Positions 7,616 to 15,520 of a stretch of 64,000 nt of DNA are shown piece by piece. How positions within the stretch are numbered: the first letter of the stretch is position 1; every line of letters starts with the position of its first letter. This DNA is from an uncultured Bacteroidales bacterium (lineage in GTDB: Bacteria; Bacteroidota; Bacteroidia; Bacteroidales; Bacteroidaceae), in the NCBI GenBank assembly GCA_902774335.1, contig CACYHW010000003.1, positions 124,001 through 188,000 on the forward strand, given 5' to 3'. The translations under genes were made by a program, and so were the position numbers. Under the pieces are notes generated by a model that did not search any database, was not told the origin of the DNA, and saw only the letters and a program-made list of their open reading frames with translations.

Positions 7616-8395
7616 TCAGGCTTTGCCTTCCACCATCAGCGTCAGTTTTATGAAGTCTTCAACTGACAACTGTTCCGGTCGTTTGTCCAAATACGGGCAA
7701 TCCGCCGGTAGAGGGGAATCTTTTTCGTAGACCTGGCGTAAGGAGTTGCGCAACATCTTGCGGCGCATTCCGAAGGTGGCTTTCACAATCTTCCGGAACA
7801 GAGCCTCGTTGCACTCAAGAGAGCGGCGTCCGTTACGTTGCAGACGTATCACACCGCTCTTGACCTTTGGAGGCGGGTCAAAGACGTTTTCGTTGACGGT
7901 AAAAAGATATTCGGTATCATACCAGGCCTGGATGAACACGCTCAGAATGCCGTAGTCCTTGTTTCCGGGACCGGAGCAGATGCGCTGTGCCACCTCGCGC
8001 TGCAGCATGCCTGTGCAGCAGGGTATGAGTTCCTTGTATTCCAGCATCTTGAAGAATATCTGGCTGGATATGTTGTACGGATAGTTGCCTGTCAGGACAA
8101 ACTGCTGTCCGCCGAACAGGTCGTTGAGGTCAAGCTTAAGGAAATCGCCCTCAATGACGTTCACGTCAGGGAAGTTCTCATGCAGATAAACAACCGACTC
8201 GGTGTCTATCTCCACTACCTTGAACTCTCGCTCCTTCTCTTTGAGGAATTGTGTAAGAACCCCTGTACCGGGTCCTATTTCAAGAATCGGAAGGTCGGCG
8301 CGTACATCAACAGTGCCGGCTATCGCCTGAGCGATACCCATATCCCTCAGGAAGTGTTGGCCTAATGCCTTTTTGGGTCTTACTGTCCGCATCAA
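7616..8395 (-). CDS. rsmA: 16S rRNA (adenine1518/1519-N6) dimethyltransferase RsmA/KsgA
   Basis: This 259-residue SAM-dependent methyltransferase starts with the diagnostic KKALGQHFL. It has the SAM loop EIGPGTGVLTQ, the acidic EIDTESV strand end, and the catalytic GNYPYNIS motif (NxPY class), then a C-terminal helical domain. It dimethylates two adenosines in the 3' terminal hairpin of 16S rRNA during late 30S assembly. The start has two consecutive ATG codons, and the first is used here. It is divergent from the flippase-like gene, with a 130-bp spacer. Confidence 0.95.
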   Translation of the reverse strand: MMRTVRPKKALGQHFLRDMGIAQAIAGTVDVRADLPILEIGPGTGVLTQFLKEKEREFKVVEIDTESVVYLHENFPDVNVIEGDFLKLDLNDLFGGQQFVLTGNYPYNISSQIFFKMLEYKELIPCCTGMLQREVAQRICSGPGNKDYGILSVFIQAWYDTEYLFTVNENVFDPPPKVKSGVIRLQRNGRRSLECNEALFRKIVKATFGMRRKMLRNSLRQVYEKDSPLPADCPYLDKRPEQLSVEDFIKLTLMVEGKA

Positions 8396-8442
8396 CGTCG
8401 TCCATATAGGTGATTTTGGGTTATCGAATCACGAAAATATAT

Positions 8443-8450
8443 TATCTTCG
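8443..8450 (+). promoter_or_regulatory. Candidate -7 box TATCTTCG for the flippase-like gene
   Basis: In the 130-bp divergent spacer between rsmA and the membrane protein gene, TATCTTCG matches the Bacteroidota TAnnTTTG -7 box with one mismatch. The same variant occurs upstream of the gene at 38615. A TTTTGG stretch lies about 24 nt upstream. A short GC-rich inverted repeat (CCGCCGCGTTCACGCGGC-like, about 8468-8488) lies in the predicted leader. Confidence 0.4.
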
Positions 8451-8525
8451 CACATTGAACATGACCTCCCGCCGCGTTCACGCGGCAAAGGTAGGCATTT
8501 TCATCCAAAAGGTGAGCCCCAATTT

Positions 8526-9539
8526 ATGAAAAAGATTACATCCACAGCACTAAAAATACTTATCCCGCTGCTCATATCGGCAGTAATACTCTTCTTCACA
8601 TACCGGGACTATGACTTCAGTCAGTTCTGGGCCGATATGCGACGCATCGACTGGCGTTGGCTGTCAGCCGCACTGGCGTTCAGTGCCTTCGGCCCCATAT
8701 TCCGCGGCCTGCGCTGGAACCTGCTGCTGGAGCCCATAGGCTATGATGTACCCAAGAAAGATACTGTGATGACGGTATTCACCGGATATGCCGCCAACAT
8801 AATCATACCCCGCGTAGGTGAGGTAAGCCGATGCGCCATTCTGGAGCGCAACGCCTCGGTACCCTTCAGCAAGGGACTGGGAACACTCGTGGCCGAGCGC
8901 GTAGTGGACGCCGTGCTGCTGGGACTCATCGTGCTGGCCGGTATCCTTACACAGTTAAGCCAGTTCAAGCTGCTGCTTGCCCCCACCGATGCCGATATTA
9001 CCGCAACAGCGACTCAGAGCACACCCCTGCTCCAGAATCCCAGCTTCTGGTACTGGACCACCGGCACAATATTAGTCATAGCACTCTGCTGGTGGGCTTG
9101 CGTCAAGTTCCGTCTCTGGGACAAGGTCAAGGGTTTTATCCACGGATTCTGGGAGGGCTTCCTCTCACTGCGCAAGATCAACCGCCTGCCCCTGTTCATC
9201 GTCTACTCGGTAAGCATCTGGATATGCTACTACCTTGAGCTGTACCTGGCATTCTACTGCCTGCCTTCAACATCGGCCGTAGGTCCAATGGCTGGTCTGG
9301 CCTGCTTTGCAGCCAGCAGCGTTGCCGTCCTGGTACCCACACCCAACGGAGCCGGTCCGTGGCATTACGCAATCGTAAAGATGCTCGGCATATACGGCGC
9401 CCCCGAGGCCGATGCCCAGCCCCTGGCCTTCGTGCTGCACTTCTGTCAGACAATGATATATCTGCTGTGCGGACTCATTGCATGGATAGTTCTCAAGATT
9501 GTCCACCACAATGATCCCGAACGTAAAATAGAGCTTTGA
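8526..9539 (+). CDS. Flippase-like integral membrane protein (LPG synthase TM / UPF0104 family)
   Basis: The start at ATG 8526 gives 337 residues, beginning MKKITSTALKILIPLL. The frame is open upstream, but that segment overlaps the promoter spacer. About eight hydrophobic spans are visible. The family signature is seen in the segment GLRWNLLLEP, in the region of GEVSRCAILER and LVAERVVD, and in the late VPTPNGAGPWHYAIV loop. Related proteins include the membrane domain of MprF and other putative lipid or glycolipid flippases. The substrate cannot be told from sequence. It runs into meaB with nearly no gap. Confidence 0.85.
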   Translation: MKKITSTALKILIPLLISAVILFFTYRDYDFSQFWADMRRIDWRWLSAALAFSAFGPIFRGLRWNLLLEPIGYDVPKKDTVMTVFTGYAANIIIPRVGEVSRCAILERNASVPFSKGLGTLVAERVVDAVLLGLIVLAGILTQLSQFKLLLAPTDADITATATQSTPLLQNPSFWYWTTGTILVIALCWWACVKFRLWDKVKGFIHGFWEGFLSLRKINRLPLFIVYSVSIWICYYLELYLAFYCLPSTSAVGPMAGLACFAASSVAVLVPTPNGAGPWHYAIVKMLGIYGAPEADAQPLAFVLHFCQTMIYLLCGLIAWIVLKIVHHNDPERKIEL

Positions 9540-9541
9540 CT

Positions 9542-10627
9542 ATGGAACATCCCGAGAACAGCGACGAGTATAAAGGACTGACCGTCAACAGCGGAGTGGT
9601 AAGCCCGGGGTCCATCAACCCCTACTTCCAGAACCGACGCAAGAGCCGCCCCACCCTGTCCGTACAGGATTACGTGGACGGCATAGTCAAAGGCAACATA
9701 ACCATACTGAGCCAGGCAGTCACCCTGGTTGAGAGCCTCAAGCCCGAGCATCAGGCCATAGCCCAGGAGGTGATCGAAAAGTGCCTGCCCTACACCGGCA
9801 ACTCCGTCCGCATAGGCATCAGCGGCGTTCCCGGAGCCGGCAAGAGCACCAGCATCGACGCATTCGGCCTGCACGTCCTCAAAGACGGCGGCAAGCTTGC
9901 CGTCCTGGCCATCGACCCCAGCTCTGAGCGTACCAAGGGAAGCATCCTGGGCGACAAGACCCGCATGGAACGTCTGGCCGTCCACCCCAAAGCATTCATC
10001 CGCCCCAGCCCTGCCGCCGGCTCACTGGGAGGCGTAGCCCGCAAGACCCGCGAGACCATAGTACTGTGTGAGGCCGCCGGATTCGACAAGATATTCGTTG
10101 AGACCGTAGGCGTAGGCCAGAGCGAGACCGCCGTCCACTCCATGGTCGATTTCTTCATGCTCATCCAGCTGGCCGGAACCGGCGACGAGCTCCAGGGAAT
10201 AAAAAGAGGAATAATGGAGATGGCCGACGGAATAGTAATCAACAAAGCCGACGGAGACAACATAACCAAAGCCGAGCAGGCCGCCAGTTCCTTTCGCAAC
10301 GCCCTCCACCTGTTCCCCCCATCGGAGAGCGGCTGGACACCCCAGGTAATTACCTACTCCGGATTCTACGAACTCAAGATAAAAGAGGTCTGGGACATGG
10401 TCTGGCAGTACATCGACTTTGTAAAAAAGAACGGCTACTTCCAGTACCGCCGCAATGAGCAAGCCAAGTACTGGATGTACGAGACCATCAACGAATCCCT
10501 CAAGAACGGCTTCTACAACAACCCGGAGATATCCGCCCTTCTGGAAAAGTACGAGCAGGAAGTCCTGGCCGGCCAGCAAACCTCCTTCAGCGCTGCCCGC
10601 AAACTTCTGGACCTCTATAGAAAGTAA
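9542..10627 (+). CDS. meaB: Methylmalonyl-CoA mutase-associated GTPase MeaB
   Basis: This is a G3E-family GTPase of 361 residues from the ATG at 9542; a TTG at 9536 is in frame but overlaps the preceding stop. It shows the Walker A motif GVPGAGKST, the magnesium region AIDPSSERTKGSILGDKTRM, a VETVGVGQSE switch, and NKADGDN as the NKxD guanine-specificity motif. A C-terminal helical dimerisation arm follows. MeaB proteins chaperone B12-dependent methylmalonyl-CoA mutase, protecting it from inactivation and gating cofactor loading. The mutase genes are not in this window. Its position right after the flippase-like gene suggests co-transcription without an obvious functional link. Confidence 0.93.
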   Translation: MEHPENSDEYKGLTVNSGVVSPGSINPYFQNRRKSRPTLSVQDYVDGIVKGNITILSQAVTLVESLKPEHQAIAQEVIEKCLPYTGNSVRIGISGVPGAGKSTSIDAFGLHVLKDGGKLAVLAIDPSSERTKGSILGDKTRMERLAVHPKAFIRPSPAAGSLGGVARKTRETIVLCEAAGFDKIFVETVGVGQSETAVHSMVDFFMLIQLAGTGDELQGIKRGIMEMADGIVINKADGDNITKAEQAASSFRNALHLFPPSESGWTPQVITYSGFYELKIKEVWDMVWQYIDFVKKNGYFQYRRNEQAKYWMYETINESLKNGFYNNPEISALLEKYEQEVLAGQQTSFSAARKLLDLYRK

Positions 10628-10630
10628 CGC

Positions 10631-10668
10631 AAAAAGACACAGGGATGCGGTCCCTTTGTGTCAAAAAG
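10631..10668. terminator. Hairpin terminator between convergent genes, TGA-anchored family member 1
   Basis: The stem is GACACAGGGA with TCCCTTTGTGTC (10635-10662) around a five-base loop, with a two-base bulge. It is flanked by AAAAA on the left and AAAAA on the right, which becomes T on the other strand. On the minus strand the stem begins with the TGA stop codon of the barrel-like protein gene. Similar hairpins occur at 38536-38582 and 63743-63773. Confidence 0.7.
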
Positions 10669-11722
10669 CATATCCAACACCAAGAGAAGGAAGCAGATAA
10701 TTGGTGGATGGCATATAGATCAGATTGGGCATGACACACAGCTTTCCAAATCTGAATGAAGCCATACCCTGCAATACGATGCCTCTTCCGGAAACGTCCG
10801 AGACCATAGCCCACTTACCGGATATATCACGCCACAGACGTTCATTAATTCCATATCCGGTTCCCGCATATGCCGATATGTTACCCTTTATATTGTGCCA
10901 GACCGTCAATCCTGCTGTAATAAACAACTCGTTGTCTGCAATACCGCCATCTCCCCAGAACACACCTCCCCCATCAATAGCCCCACTGCTTGAACAGGAA
11001 TAGTCATGGCCGATATTTGAGAAGTTTGACAACACTCCGATATACCCGCTCCTGAACGGTTCCCCACGGAGAACCAGCATTCCTCCGAATGACCATATCC
11101 TGTTGTATGCCGTAAGCGCGTATAATTCAATTTCATTACTTCTCAATCCGGAAACAGGCTTTCCGTTATAGTCATTATCATAAGTCCTTTTCTCAGACAG
11201 CACATTCTCCGAGCTTATCGGACCGGAAATCGGGGCCGATGTGTTTGGAACATCCACACGTGCCACCATCTCGTCCAACAGATTGACCAAAGAATCATTC
11301 CTCGCCCTGATCTTTTTTTGAATATCCGCCAATGCATCTGCATTGGAATCCGCAGGTCTTGCCGCAGTTTCAGCAACTGATTCAGCCACCGTCTCCTTGG
11401 ACTTTTTATCTGTCTCCACGGTATTTCCTTTCAAGTAGCTGTCTCTGATAGCATTGAAACGCGCCTTCTGGCTTGCTGTCATAGAGCCGGATGCACTCTG
11501 CAACGTATTTCGGAGTTGAGTCAGTTCCTGAAGCAATGATGTGACTGCCTTGTCAGAGACCGGTTCACCTGCAGTAATCCTGTCTCTAAGAACAATGCAC
11601 TGACCGCATATTTCCTGGTATCGGTCAAGTACCCTGTCCCAATCGGAACCCTGATTTCCAGCCAACGTAATCACTGGAAACAACAGAGTCAATATCAACA
11701 TCAACACACCTGCTCTTTTCAT
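10661..11722 (-). CDS. Secreted protein with probable C-terminal outer-membrane barrel
   Basis: I do not recognise a named family. The 353-residue product has a clear signal peptide (MKRAGVLMLILTLLFPVITLA). A charged, helical middle part (about residues 25-165) contains a likely coiled coil. The C-terminal part (about 190-353) alternates polar and aromatic or hydrophobic residues and ends GVGYAF, a terminal aromatic residue typical of outer-membrane barrels. It is divergent from a Hanks-type kinase gene with only 50 bp between starts, so regulation may be shared. The kinase and this protein are both envelope-related, and a functional link is inference only. Confidence 0.55.
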   Translation of the reverse strand: MKRAGVLMLILTLLFPVITLAGNQGSDWDRVLDRYQEICGQCIVLRDRITAGEPVSDKAVTSLLQELTQLRNTLQSASGSMTASQKARFNAIRDSYLKGNTVETDKKSKETVAESVAETAARPADSNADALADIQKKIRARNDSLVNLLDEMVARVDVPNTSAPISGPISSENVLSEKRTYDNDYNGKPVSGLRSNEIELYALTAYNRIWSFGGMLVLRGEPFRSGYIGVLSNFSNIGHDYSCSSSGAIDGGGVFWGDGGIADNELFITAGLTVWHNIKGNISAYAGTGYGINERLWRDISGKWAMVSDVSGRGIVLQGMASFRFGKLCVMPNLIYMPSTNYLLPSLGVGYAF

Positions 11723-11735
11723 AATTCTACTATCG

Positions 11736-11764
11736 CAAATTTAGAGAAATAATCCATACCTTTA
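11736..11764. promoter_or_regulatory. Compact divergent promoter region
   Basis: Minus strand: CAAATTTA at 11736-11743 reads TAAATTTG, a perfect -7 box for the barrel-like gene starting at 11722. Plus strand: TACCTTTA at 11757-11764 is one base off consensus and ends only nine bases before the kinase ATG at 11773. Both transcripts would have very short leaders. Confidence 0.5.
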
Positions 11765-11772
11765 CTTTCCGA

Positions 11773-12720
11773 ATGAACGATGACTCGGCATTCTTTGGCA
11801 ATGCCCATATAGAGAAGAGAGACGACACCTGTTTCAGGGAACTCATCCATAGTTCCCAGGGTGGTTGGACGGAATTGTACCGCGTTGACAAATCCGGCAA
11901 ATTCCGTGTTCTCAAAGCTCTCAAGCCCCAATTCCGCGGTCAGCCCATGTATGAGTTGCTGCTCCGCAAGGAATTTGAGATAGGTTACAACCTGCAACAT
12001 CCCGGTATATCTGAAGTCTATGGCTATGGCCCTATTCCTGATCTGGGAAACTGCATAGAACTTGAATGGGTTGACGGCACAACTATGTCCAATCTCATCC
12101 TATCCGGTCATCTCAGTTCAGGCCTTTCCCGGAGAATCGCCCTGCAACTATGTGACATTCTCTCTTATCTTCATTCCAAACAGGTAATCCACCGGGACCT
12201 TAAGCCGTCAAACATTATGGTTACCCACAATGGCCGCAATGTCAAGCTTATTGATTTCGGACTCTCTGATACAGACAGTTTCAGCATCCTGAAATCTCCC
12301 GCCGGAACATTATCCTTCGCCGCCCCGGAACTCGTCAACGGCAAATCTGTCGATGCCAGGGCCGATATTTATTCATTGGGCAAAATCCTGGCTCTGATGA
12401 ACGGCAGGTTTGCTTTCATTGCGAAGAAATGCTCCAAGAATAATCCAGACGACCGATATCCGAACGCTGAATCAGTAAAAGATTCAATTAAAAGGATTCC
12501 GTTATTAAGACTGATTCCCGTTCTGGTTGTAGCATTGGCCGTATTCGCAGCCTGGTCATTAACAAGAACCGCCGTCCAAAACTCCCCTGTTCAGGAGCCT
12601 GAGCAATCTGTCGTCAGCAATCAGCAGAATCTGAACACGGACACTACTATTTCGGACCCCTCTGTAATAGATGAACTGTTCCGGCAGGCCACTGATATGA
12701 TCAATACCGGTAACCGCTAA
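11773..12720 (+). CDS. Hanks-type Ser/Thr protein kinase with one transmembrane helix
   Basis: This is a 315-residue protein with a eukaryotic-like kinase domain (about residues 20-240). The ATP lysine is in RVLKAL (K48), the catalytic loop is HRDLKPSN (D142), the metal motif is DFGLSD (D161), and AAPE closes the activation segment (about 183-186). The glycine loop is degenerate (SSQGGWTEL). The C-lobe is short. A single hydrophobic helix (about 244-263) follows, then a short Gln/Ser-rich extracytoplasmic tail with no PASTA repeats. It should phosphorylate Ser/Thr at the cytoplasmic face, and key catalytic residues are all present. Target unknown. It lies between a barrel-like protein gene and an opposite-strand regulator/lipoprotein pair. 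Confidence 0.88.
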   Translation: MNDDSAFFGNAHIEKRDDTCFRELIHSSQGGWTELYRVDKSGKFRVLKALKPQFRGQPMYELLLRKEFEIGYNLQHPGISEVYGYGPIPDLGNCIELEWVDGTTMSNLILSGHLSSGLSRRIALQLCDILSYLHSKQVIHRDLKPSNIMVTHNGRNVKLIDFGLSDTDSFSILKSPAGTLSFAAPELVNGKSVDARADIYSLGKILALMNGRFAFIAKKCSKNNPDDRYPNAESVKDSIKRIPLLRLIPVLVVALAVFAAWSLTRTAVQNSPVQEPEQSVVSNQQNLNTDTTISDPSVIDELFRQATDMINTGNR

Positions 12721-12723
12721 CAG

Positions 12724-13290
12724 TCAACACTTCAAAAGCTTGGTCAGTCCCATACTCTTTCCAGCCACATAAGGCTGAAGCGGCTTACCGTCACGGATTA
12801 CCTTTCCCAAAAACAACGGCTGACCCTTAATGAACTGGGCACTCTCTACTATATCTCCGACCTTAAGCTTCGAATTCAGGGATTCCCTTACCACAAAACG
12901 GTCTGATCCCTGATATTCTATCTTTACTATTCGGTCCGGCATCCATCCAAGTTCCAGCACTGCACCCTCCTCAAGGGCCGATGTCATGATCTTATCGGCC
13001 TCAAAAAAAGAAGATGTCTGCTGCAGTTCAATGCATAATGTCCTGAAATCCTCGCGCCCCACATAGCGTGAAAGAATATCAAGAGTTGAGTTACGCGGTT
13101 CCGAATCATAGGACACATATCCCCACAGTCTCTTCAGAGTGGATAATGACACCGGCTGAGCCACGGTAGTCTCTACAGCAGCGGCCAGACCTTCAAAATC
13201 GGACGGACTCTTAACCGGTTTACCATATACCCGGCATATTTCATCCTTAAGGAATTCCAATTCAACAGAATTATTCATCGACATATTCAA
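12724..13290 (-). CDS. Bacteroidales-type small regulator-like protein, unknown function
   Basis: This 188-residue protein has an N-terminal half (about residues 8-90) with a helix-rich, HTH-like look: FLKDEICRVYGK, then SLSTLKRLWGY and LDILSRYVGREDF. I associate this pattern with uncharacterised Bacteroidales proteins that may bind DNA. The C-terminal half is beta-rich (about 95-188, DRIVKIEYQGSDRFVV). No named domain is certain. Its start lies 20 nt inside the end of the upstream lipoprotein gene, so the two are probably co-expressed. It converges on the kinase gene with only three bases between stops. Confidence 0.6.
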   Translation of the reverse strand: MNMSMNNSVELEFLKDEICRVYGKPVKSPSDFEGLAAAVETTVAQPVSLSTLKRLWGYVSYDSEPRNSTLDILSRYVGREDFRTLCIELQQTSSFFEADKIMTSALEEGAVLELGWMPDRIVKIEYQGSDRFVVRESLNSKLKVGDIVESAQFIKGQPLFLGKVIRDGKPLQPYVAGKSMGLTKLLKC

Positions 13291-14452
13291 TAATTACGCC
13301 CGGATCTATTCTCAAAGCACCTAAAACCTGCTTACGTGACAGTTTTATTTTCTTAAGACTACCGCAATCCGTAAGGTCAGCACCATTCAACAATGGACAT
13401 TTAGAAAGGTCAATCTCAGTCAGCATGGGACAACCCGTACATGTGAAAGAATCAAGAAGTCGGTTGTCAAACTGCATCGATTCAAGATAGATACATCCGT
13501 CAATATGGATCTCACGCAGATTATTAAGTCCCCTGAAATCAACCGTATGCAGATTATTGTACTCAAGGTCTATCAAGCTAAGGCTATGCAGCGTGGACAG
13601 GTCTATTGAATCCAACAGATTCATACACAGGTAAACGTCCACCAGTCTTGGATTGGCACTGAAATCAAGTTTACGGATCTTGTTGTGATTAAGGCACAGA
13701 TGGTACAACTGCGGGTTGTGGGTCAAATCGACCTCCTCCAACTGACCAAGTCCCACATTACCGTCTCGTGTTCCTTCGGCATGAAGATAACCCAAATTCC
13801 CCAACGCTTCAATGCCGCCCAATGAGGTTACATTGTCTGTTCCAATCTCAATCTTAGCTATACTCTTAGCTTCTGCCCCGTCAATATGGTCATCATTGTT
13901 CTTGTCATATCTCAGCACCAACCATCTTTCCAGATAACTGCTCTTGAAAACCACATATCCCGTATCCGCCTTAACAGTATCCTGTGGAACGACCGATATG
14001 GTATCGACAGGAGCAACAGGTACCGTGTCTGTAGGAATCTCAGGGACTGTATCTTGCGGAATTGCCGCTGTCTTAAAGGTTATAGAGTCACTGCTTATGG
14101 TAATGCCTCCACCATTACTGGCCTCAGCCCAAAAACGATAAGTGGTTTCAGGACTCAAATTATCAGCCGATGCAAAAACAGTATCGCCAAACAGGCCTGC
14201 TCTCAAAATCCGCTTGTCAGAACCGCCCTCTGTTTGTATTCCGAATCCAAAAGAGGTAAGCATCGCCGCATTTGACACCACCGCGCCCAATCTGGCATCG
14301 GTCTGTCCCACACCATCCACAAACACAGCGTCAAACTTGGGTACCACAGCCGGAGGCAACAACGCATCCGCATTGTCACAACCCGTGACAACGCCAGCAC
14401 ATGCCCAAATACAGGCAACAAGACACGACAATCTTCTTATAGTTCTGAACAT
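13271..14452 (-). CDS. Surface lipoprotein with Fn3-like, EF-hand-like and leucine-rich segments
   Basis: From ATG 14452 the product has 393 residues and a lipoprotein signal ending ACAGVVTGC (lipobox TGC). An upstream ATG at 14485 would add 11 residues ahead of a normal signal peptide, so it was not used. A Fn3-like beta region (about residues 40-125, ending TYRFWAEASNGG) leads to a Pro/Val/Asp/Thr-rich linker. Next comes a calcium-loop-like DKNNDDHIDGAE and a stretch of leucine-rich-like repeats (about 210-360: NPQLYHLCLNHNKI, NPRLVDVYLCMN and others). Such proteins are usually on the outer cell surface and bind protein or glycan partners; the partner here is unknown. It overlaps the next gene by 20 nt. 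Confidence 0.75.
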   Translation of the reverse strand: MFRTIRRLSCLVACIWACAGVVTGCDNADALLPPAVVPKFDAVFVDGVGQTDARLGAVVSNAAMLTSFGFGIQTEGGSDKRILRAGLFGDTVFASADNLSPETTYRFWAEASNGGGITISSDSITFKTAAIPQDTVPEIPTDTVPVAPVDTISVVPQDTVKADTGYVVFKSSYLERWLVLRYDKNNDDHIDGAEAKSIAKIEIGTDNVTSLGGIEALGNLGYLHAEGTRDGNVGLGQLEEVDLTHNPQLYHLCLNHNKIRKLDFSANPRLVDVYLCMNLLDSIDLSTLHSLSLIDLEYNNLHTVDFRGLNNLREIHIDGCIYLESMQFDNRLLDSFTCTGCPMLTEIDLSKCPLLNGADLTDCGSLKKIKLSRKQVLGALRIDPGVIIEYVDE

Positions 14453-14499
14453 CACCCGATTAACGAACACATGCGCAAACAACACTGCGCATAGCTCTA

Positions 14500-14507
14500 C
14501 AAATATA
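14500..14507 (-). promoter_or_regulatory. -7 box TATATTTG for the leucine-rich lipoprotein gene
   Basis: CAAATATA on the plus strand reads TATATTTG on the minus strand, matching TAnnTTTG. A TTTG (plus CAAA 14525-14528) lies 17 nt upstream, slightly closer than the usual 19-21. The lipoprotein ATG is about 48 nt downstream. Confidence 0.55.
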
Positions 14508-14542
14508 CGATTAATTCATTTTATCAAATTCTTTCAGCCACC

Positions 14543-14586
14543 TGCGAACCTTATTTGAACCAAACTTGAACCAATTGTGAACCAAG
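14543..14586 (+). promoter_or_regulatory. Four 11-bp phased direct repeats (operator-like)
   Basis: Four consecutive 11-mers have the consensus nTTGAACCAAn: TGCGAACCTTA, TTTGAACCAAA, CTTGAACCAAT and TGTGAACCAAG. GAACC recurs at 14546, 14557, 14568 and 14579, exactly one helical turn apart. The array ends about 20 bp before the -7 box at 14606, so it covers roughly -30 to -70 of the cassette promoter, where an activator or repressor would bind on one face of the helix. Confidence 0.8.
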
Positions 14587-14605
14587 AGACAAGGAAACAA
14601 TAGTA

Positions 14606-14613
14606 TACCTTTG
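14606..14613 (+). promoter_or_regulatory. -7 box TACCTTTG for the nuclease cassette
   Basis: This is a perfect TAnnTTTG match 28 bp before the ATG of the first cassette gene. No separate TTTG box is visible upstream. The fourth 11-bp repeat occupies that position instead, which fits regulator-dependent expression. Confidence 0.7.
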
Positions 14614-14640
14614 ACTTAAACCTAATGAAAGTAACTGATT

Positions 14641-14859
14641 ATGGCTCTTTATAAAGTAAGGACTAAAAGACGTAAATGTTGTAACGGAATAACGATTGAA
14701 GCAGGAATGGAAGTTCAGGTAGTCACTCCTGTCAACAACACCGTTCAAATCAACAACTGGCAATATGTCGAAGAGGCCTTTCAAAGAGTGTACGGTATAT
14801 CAATGAGAAAAGCCAATGCACTTAATTCATCTGATCTTGAAATCGAAAAAGTCAGATAG
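14641..14859 (+). CDS. Small DUF6140-like protein
   Basis: This is a 72-residue basic protein starting MALYKVRTKRRKCCNG, followed by a beta-type GMEVQVVTP segment and a C-terminal helical part ending with the ISMRKANALNSSDLEIEKV stretch. The pattern resembles small Bacteroidales proteins I know as DUF6140, function unknown. It is the first gene after the phased repeats and promoter, and 20 bp ahead of the nuclease gene. It could be an autoregulator or a chaperone or adaptor of the nuclease, both inference. Base composition is more A/T-rich than the housekeeping genes around it. Confidence 0.6.
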   Translation: MALYKVRTKRRKCCNGITIEAGMEVQVVTPVNNTVQINNWQYVEEAFQRVYGISMRKANALNSSDLEIEKVR

Positions 14860-14879
14860 TTTCAAATCATCAGCCCACA

Positions 14880-15377
14880 ATGACAAACTTCAATAACAGA
14901 CTCGGTTGGTCCAAGGCTATAACCGATTACATCACGTCCGCACAAGAAGCCGAGATATATATCAAGGCCGGTTTGAAGGAGGCAATGATCGGAGGAAAGC
15001 CAGCCCTTATCAGACAGGATATTGACTGGTCTGATTACAGCTGTAGGCGAAACACCTGGCTTAAAGAGAGACTGGCCGACTACGACAAGTGGGTTGAATA
15101 CAACAATGCGGATCTGATAGGAGAAGGGTATCCTCCACGGGATAAGAACGGAGACCCCTATGAGCTTCATCATATAGGTCAAAAACAAAACTCGCCATTC
15201 GCAGAACTGACATGGGAAGAACACATGGGTAATGGTAACAACACCATTTTACACCAACCCGGAAAAGAGTCTGAAATAGACCGGGAAGCTTTCGATGATG
15301 AAAAATCAGCTTATTGGCAAGCGCGTTTTAAATGTTTTACTCAAGAAGAAATCAAACAAATCTATAAACGGAATTAA
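14880..15377 (+). CDS. LHH-type HNH/Endo VII superfamily nuclease (toxin-like)
   Basis: This 165-residue protein has a C-terminal half matching the LHH clade of the HNH/Endonuclease VII fold. The motif YELHHIGQ (LHH at about 96-98) follows a DKNGDP turn, then come LTWEEH (H115), NNTILHQPG (H125) and a conserved-looking SEIDREAF. In that family the histidines bind metal and cut DNA or RNA, and the domain is usually the C-terminal warhead of polymorphic toxins. Here it stands nearly alone, with a short N-terminal part (about residues 1-80) and no signal peptide or transport domain. It could act inside the cell, or be delivered by another system. The two following micro-genes and membrane protein are immunity candidates. 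Confidence 0.75.
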   Translation: MTNFNNRLGWSKAITDYITSAQEAEIYIKAGLKEAMIGGKPALIRQDIDWSDYSCRRNTWLKERLADYDKWVEYNNADLIGEGYPPRDKNGDPYELHHIGQKQNSPFAELTWEEHMGNGNNTILHQPGKESEIDREAFDDEKSAYWQARFKCFTQEEIKQIYKRN

Positions 15378-15379
15378 TT

Positions 15380-15514
15380 ATGAATGAATTAACAAGACAA
15401 TTGCTTAATCAATTGATGTCGAAAGGCACTAAAAAAGTGCAAGATAAGGGAAGCCAATTTGGAGATTGGATTTCCAAGGGTATTGATAACTTAGTTGATA
15501 ACACAAAAAAATAA
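15380..15514 (+). CDS. 44-residue micro-protein in the nuclease cassette
   Basis: The ATG is two bases after the nuclease stop, and 44 codons run to TAA at 15512. The product, beginning MNELTRQLLNQLMSKG and ending DNLVDNTKK, is amphipathic and lysine-rich with no hydrophobic span. The tight spacing with the nuclease gene argues for translation. It has no recognised family, and an antitoxin or linker role is only a guess. Confidence 0.5.
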   Translation: MNELTRQLLNQLMSKGTKKVQDKGSQFGDWISKGIDNLVDNTKK

Positions 15515-15520
15515 ACCAAT

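Noticed and set aside
6778-7653. 291-residue His/Ile/Val-rich frame antisense to mgtE
   Set aside because: Composition mirrors the Asp/Glu-rich mgtE N domain; not a gene.
12724-13290. Phage repressor
   Set aside because: No phage genes or repressor cleavage domain; the C-terminal half is unlike peptidase S24.
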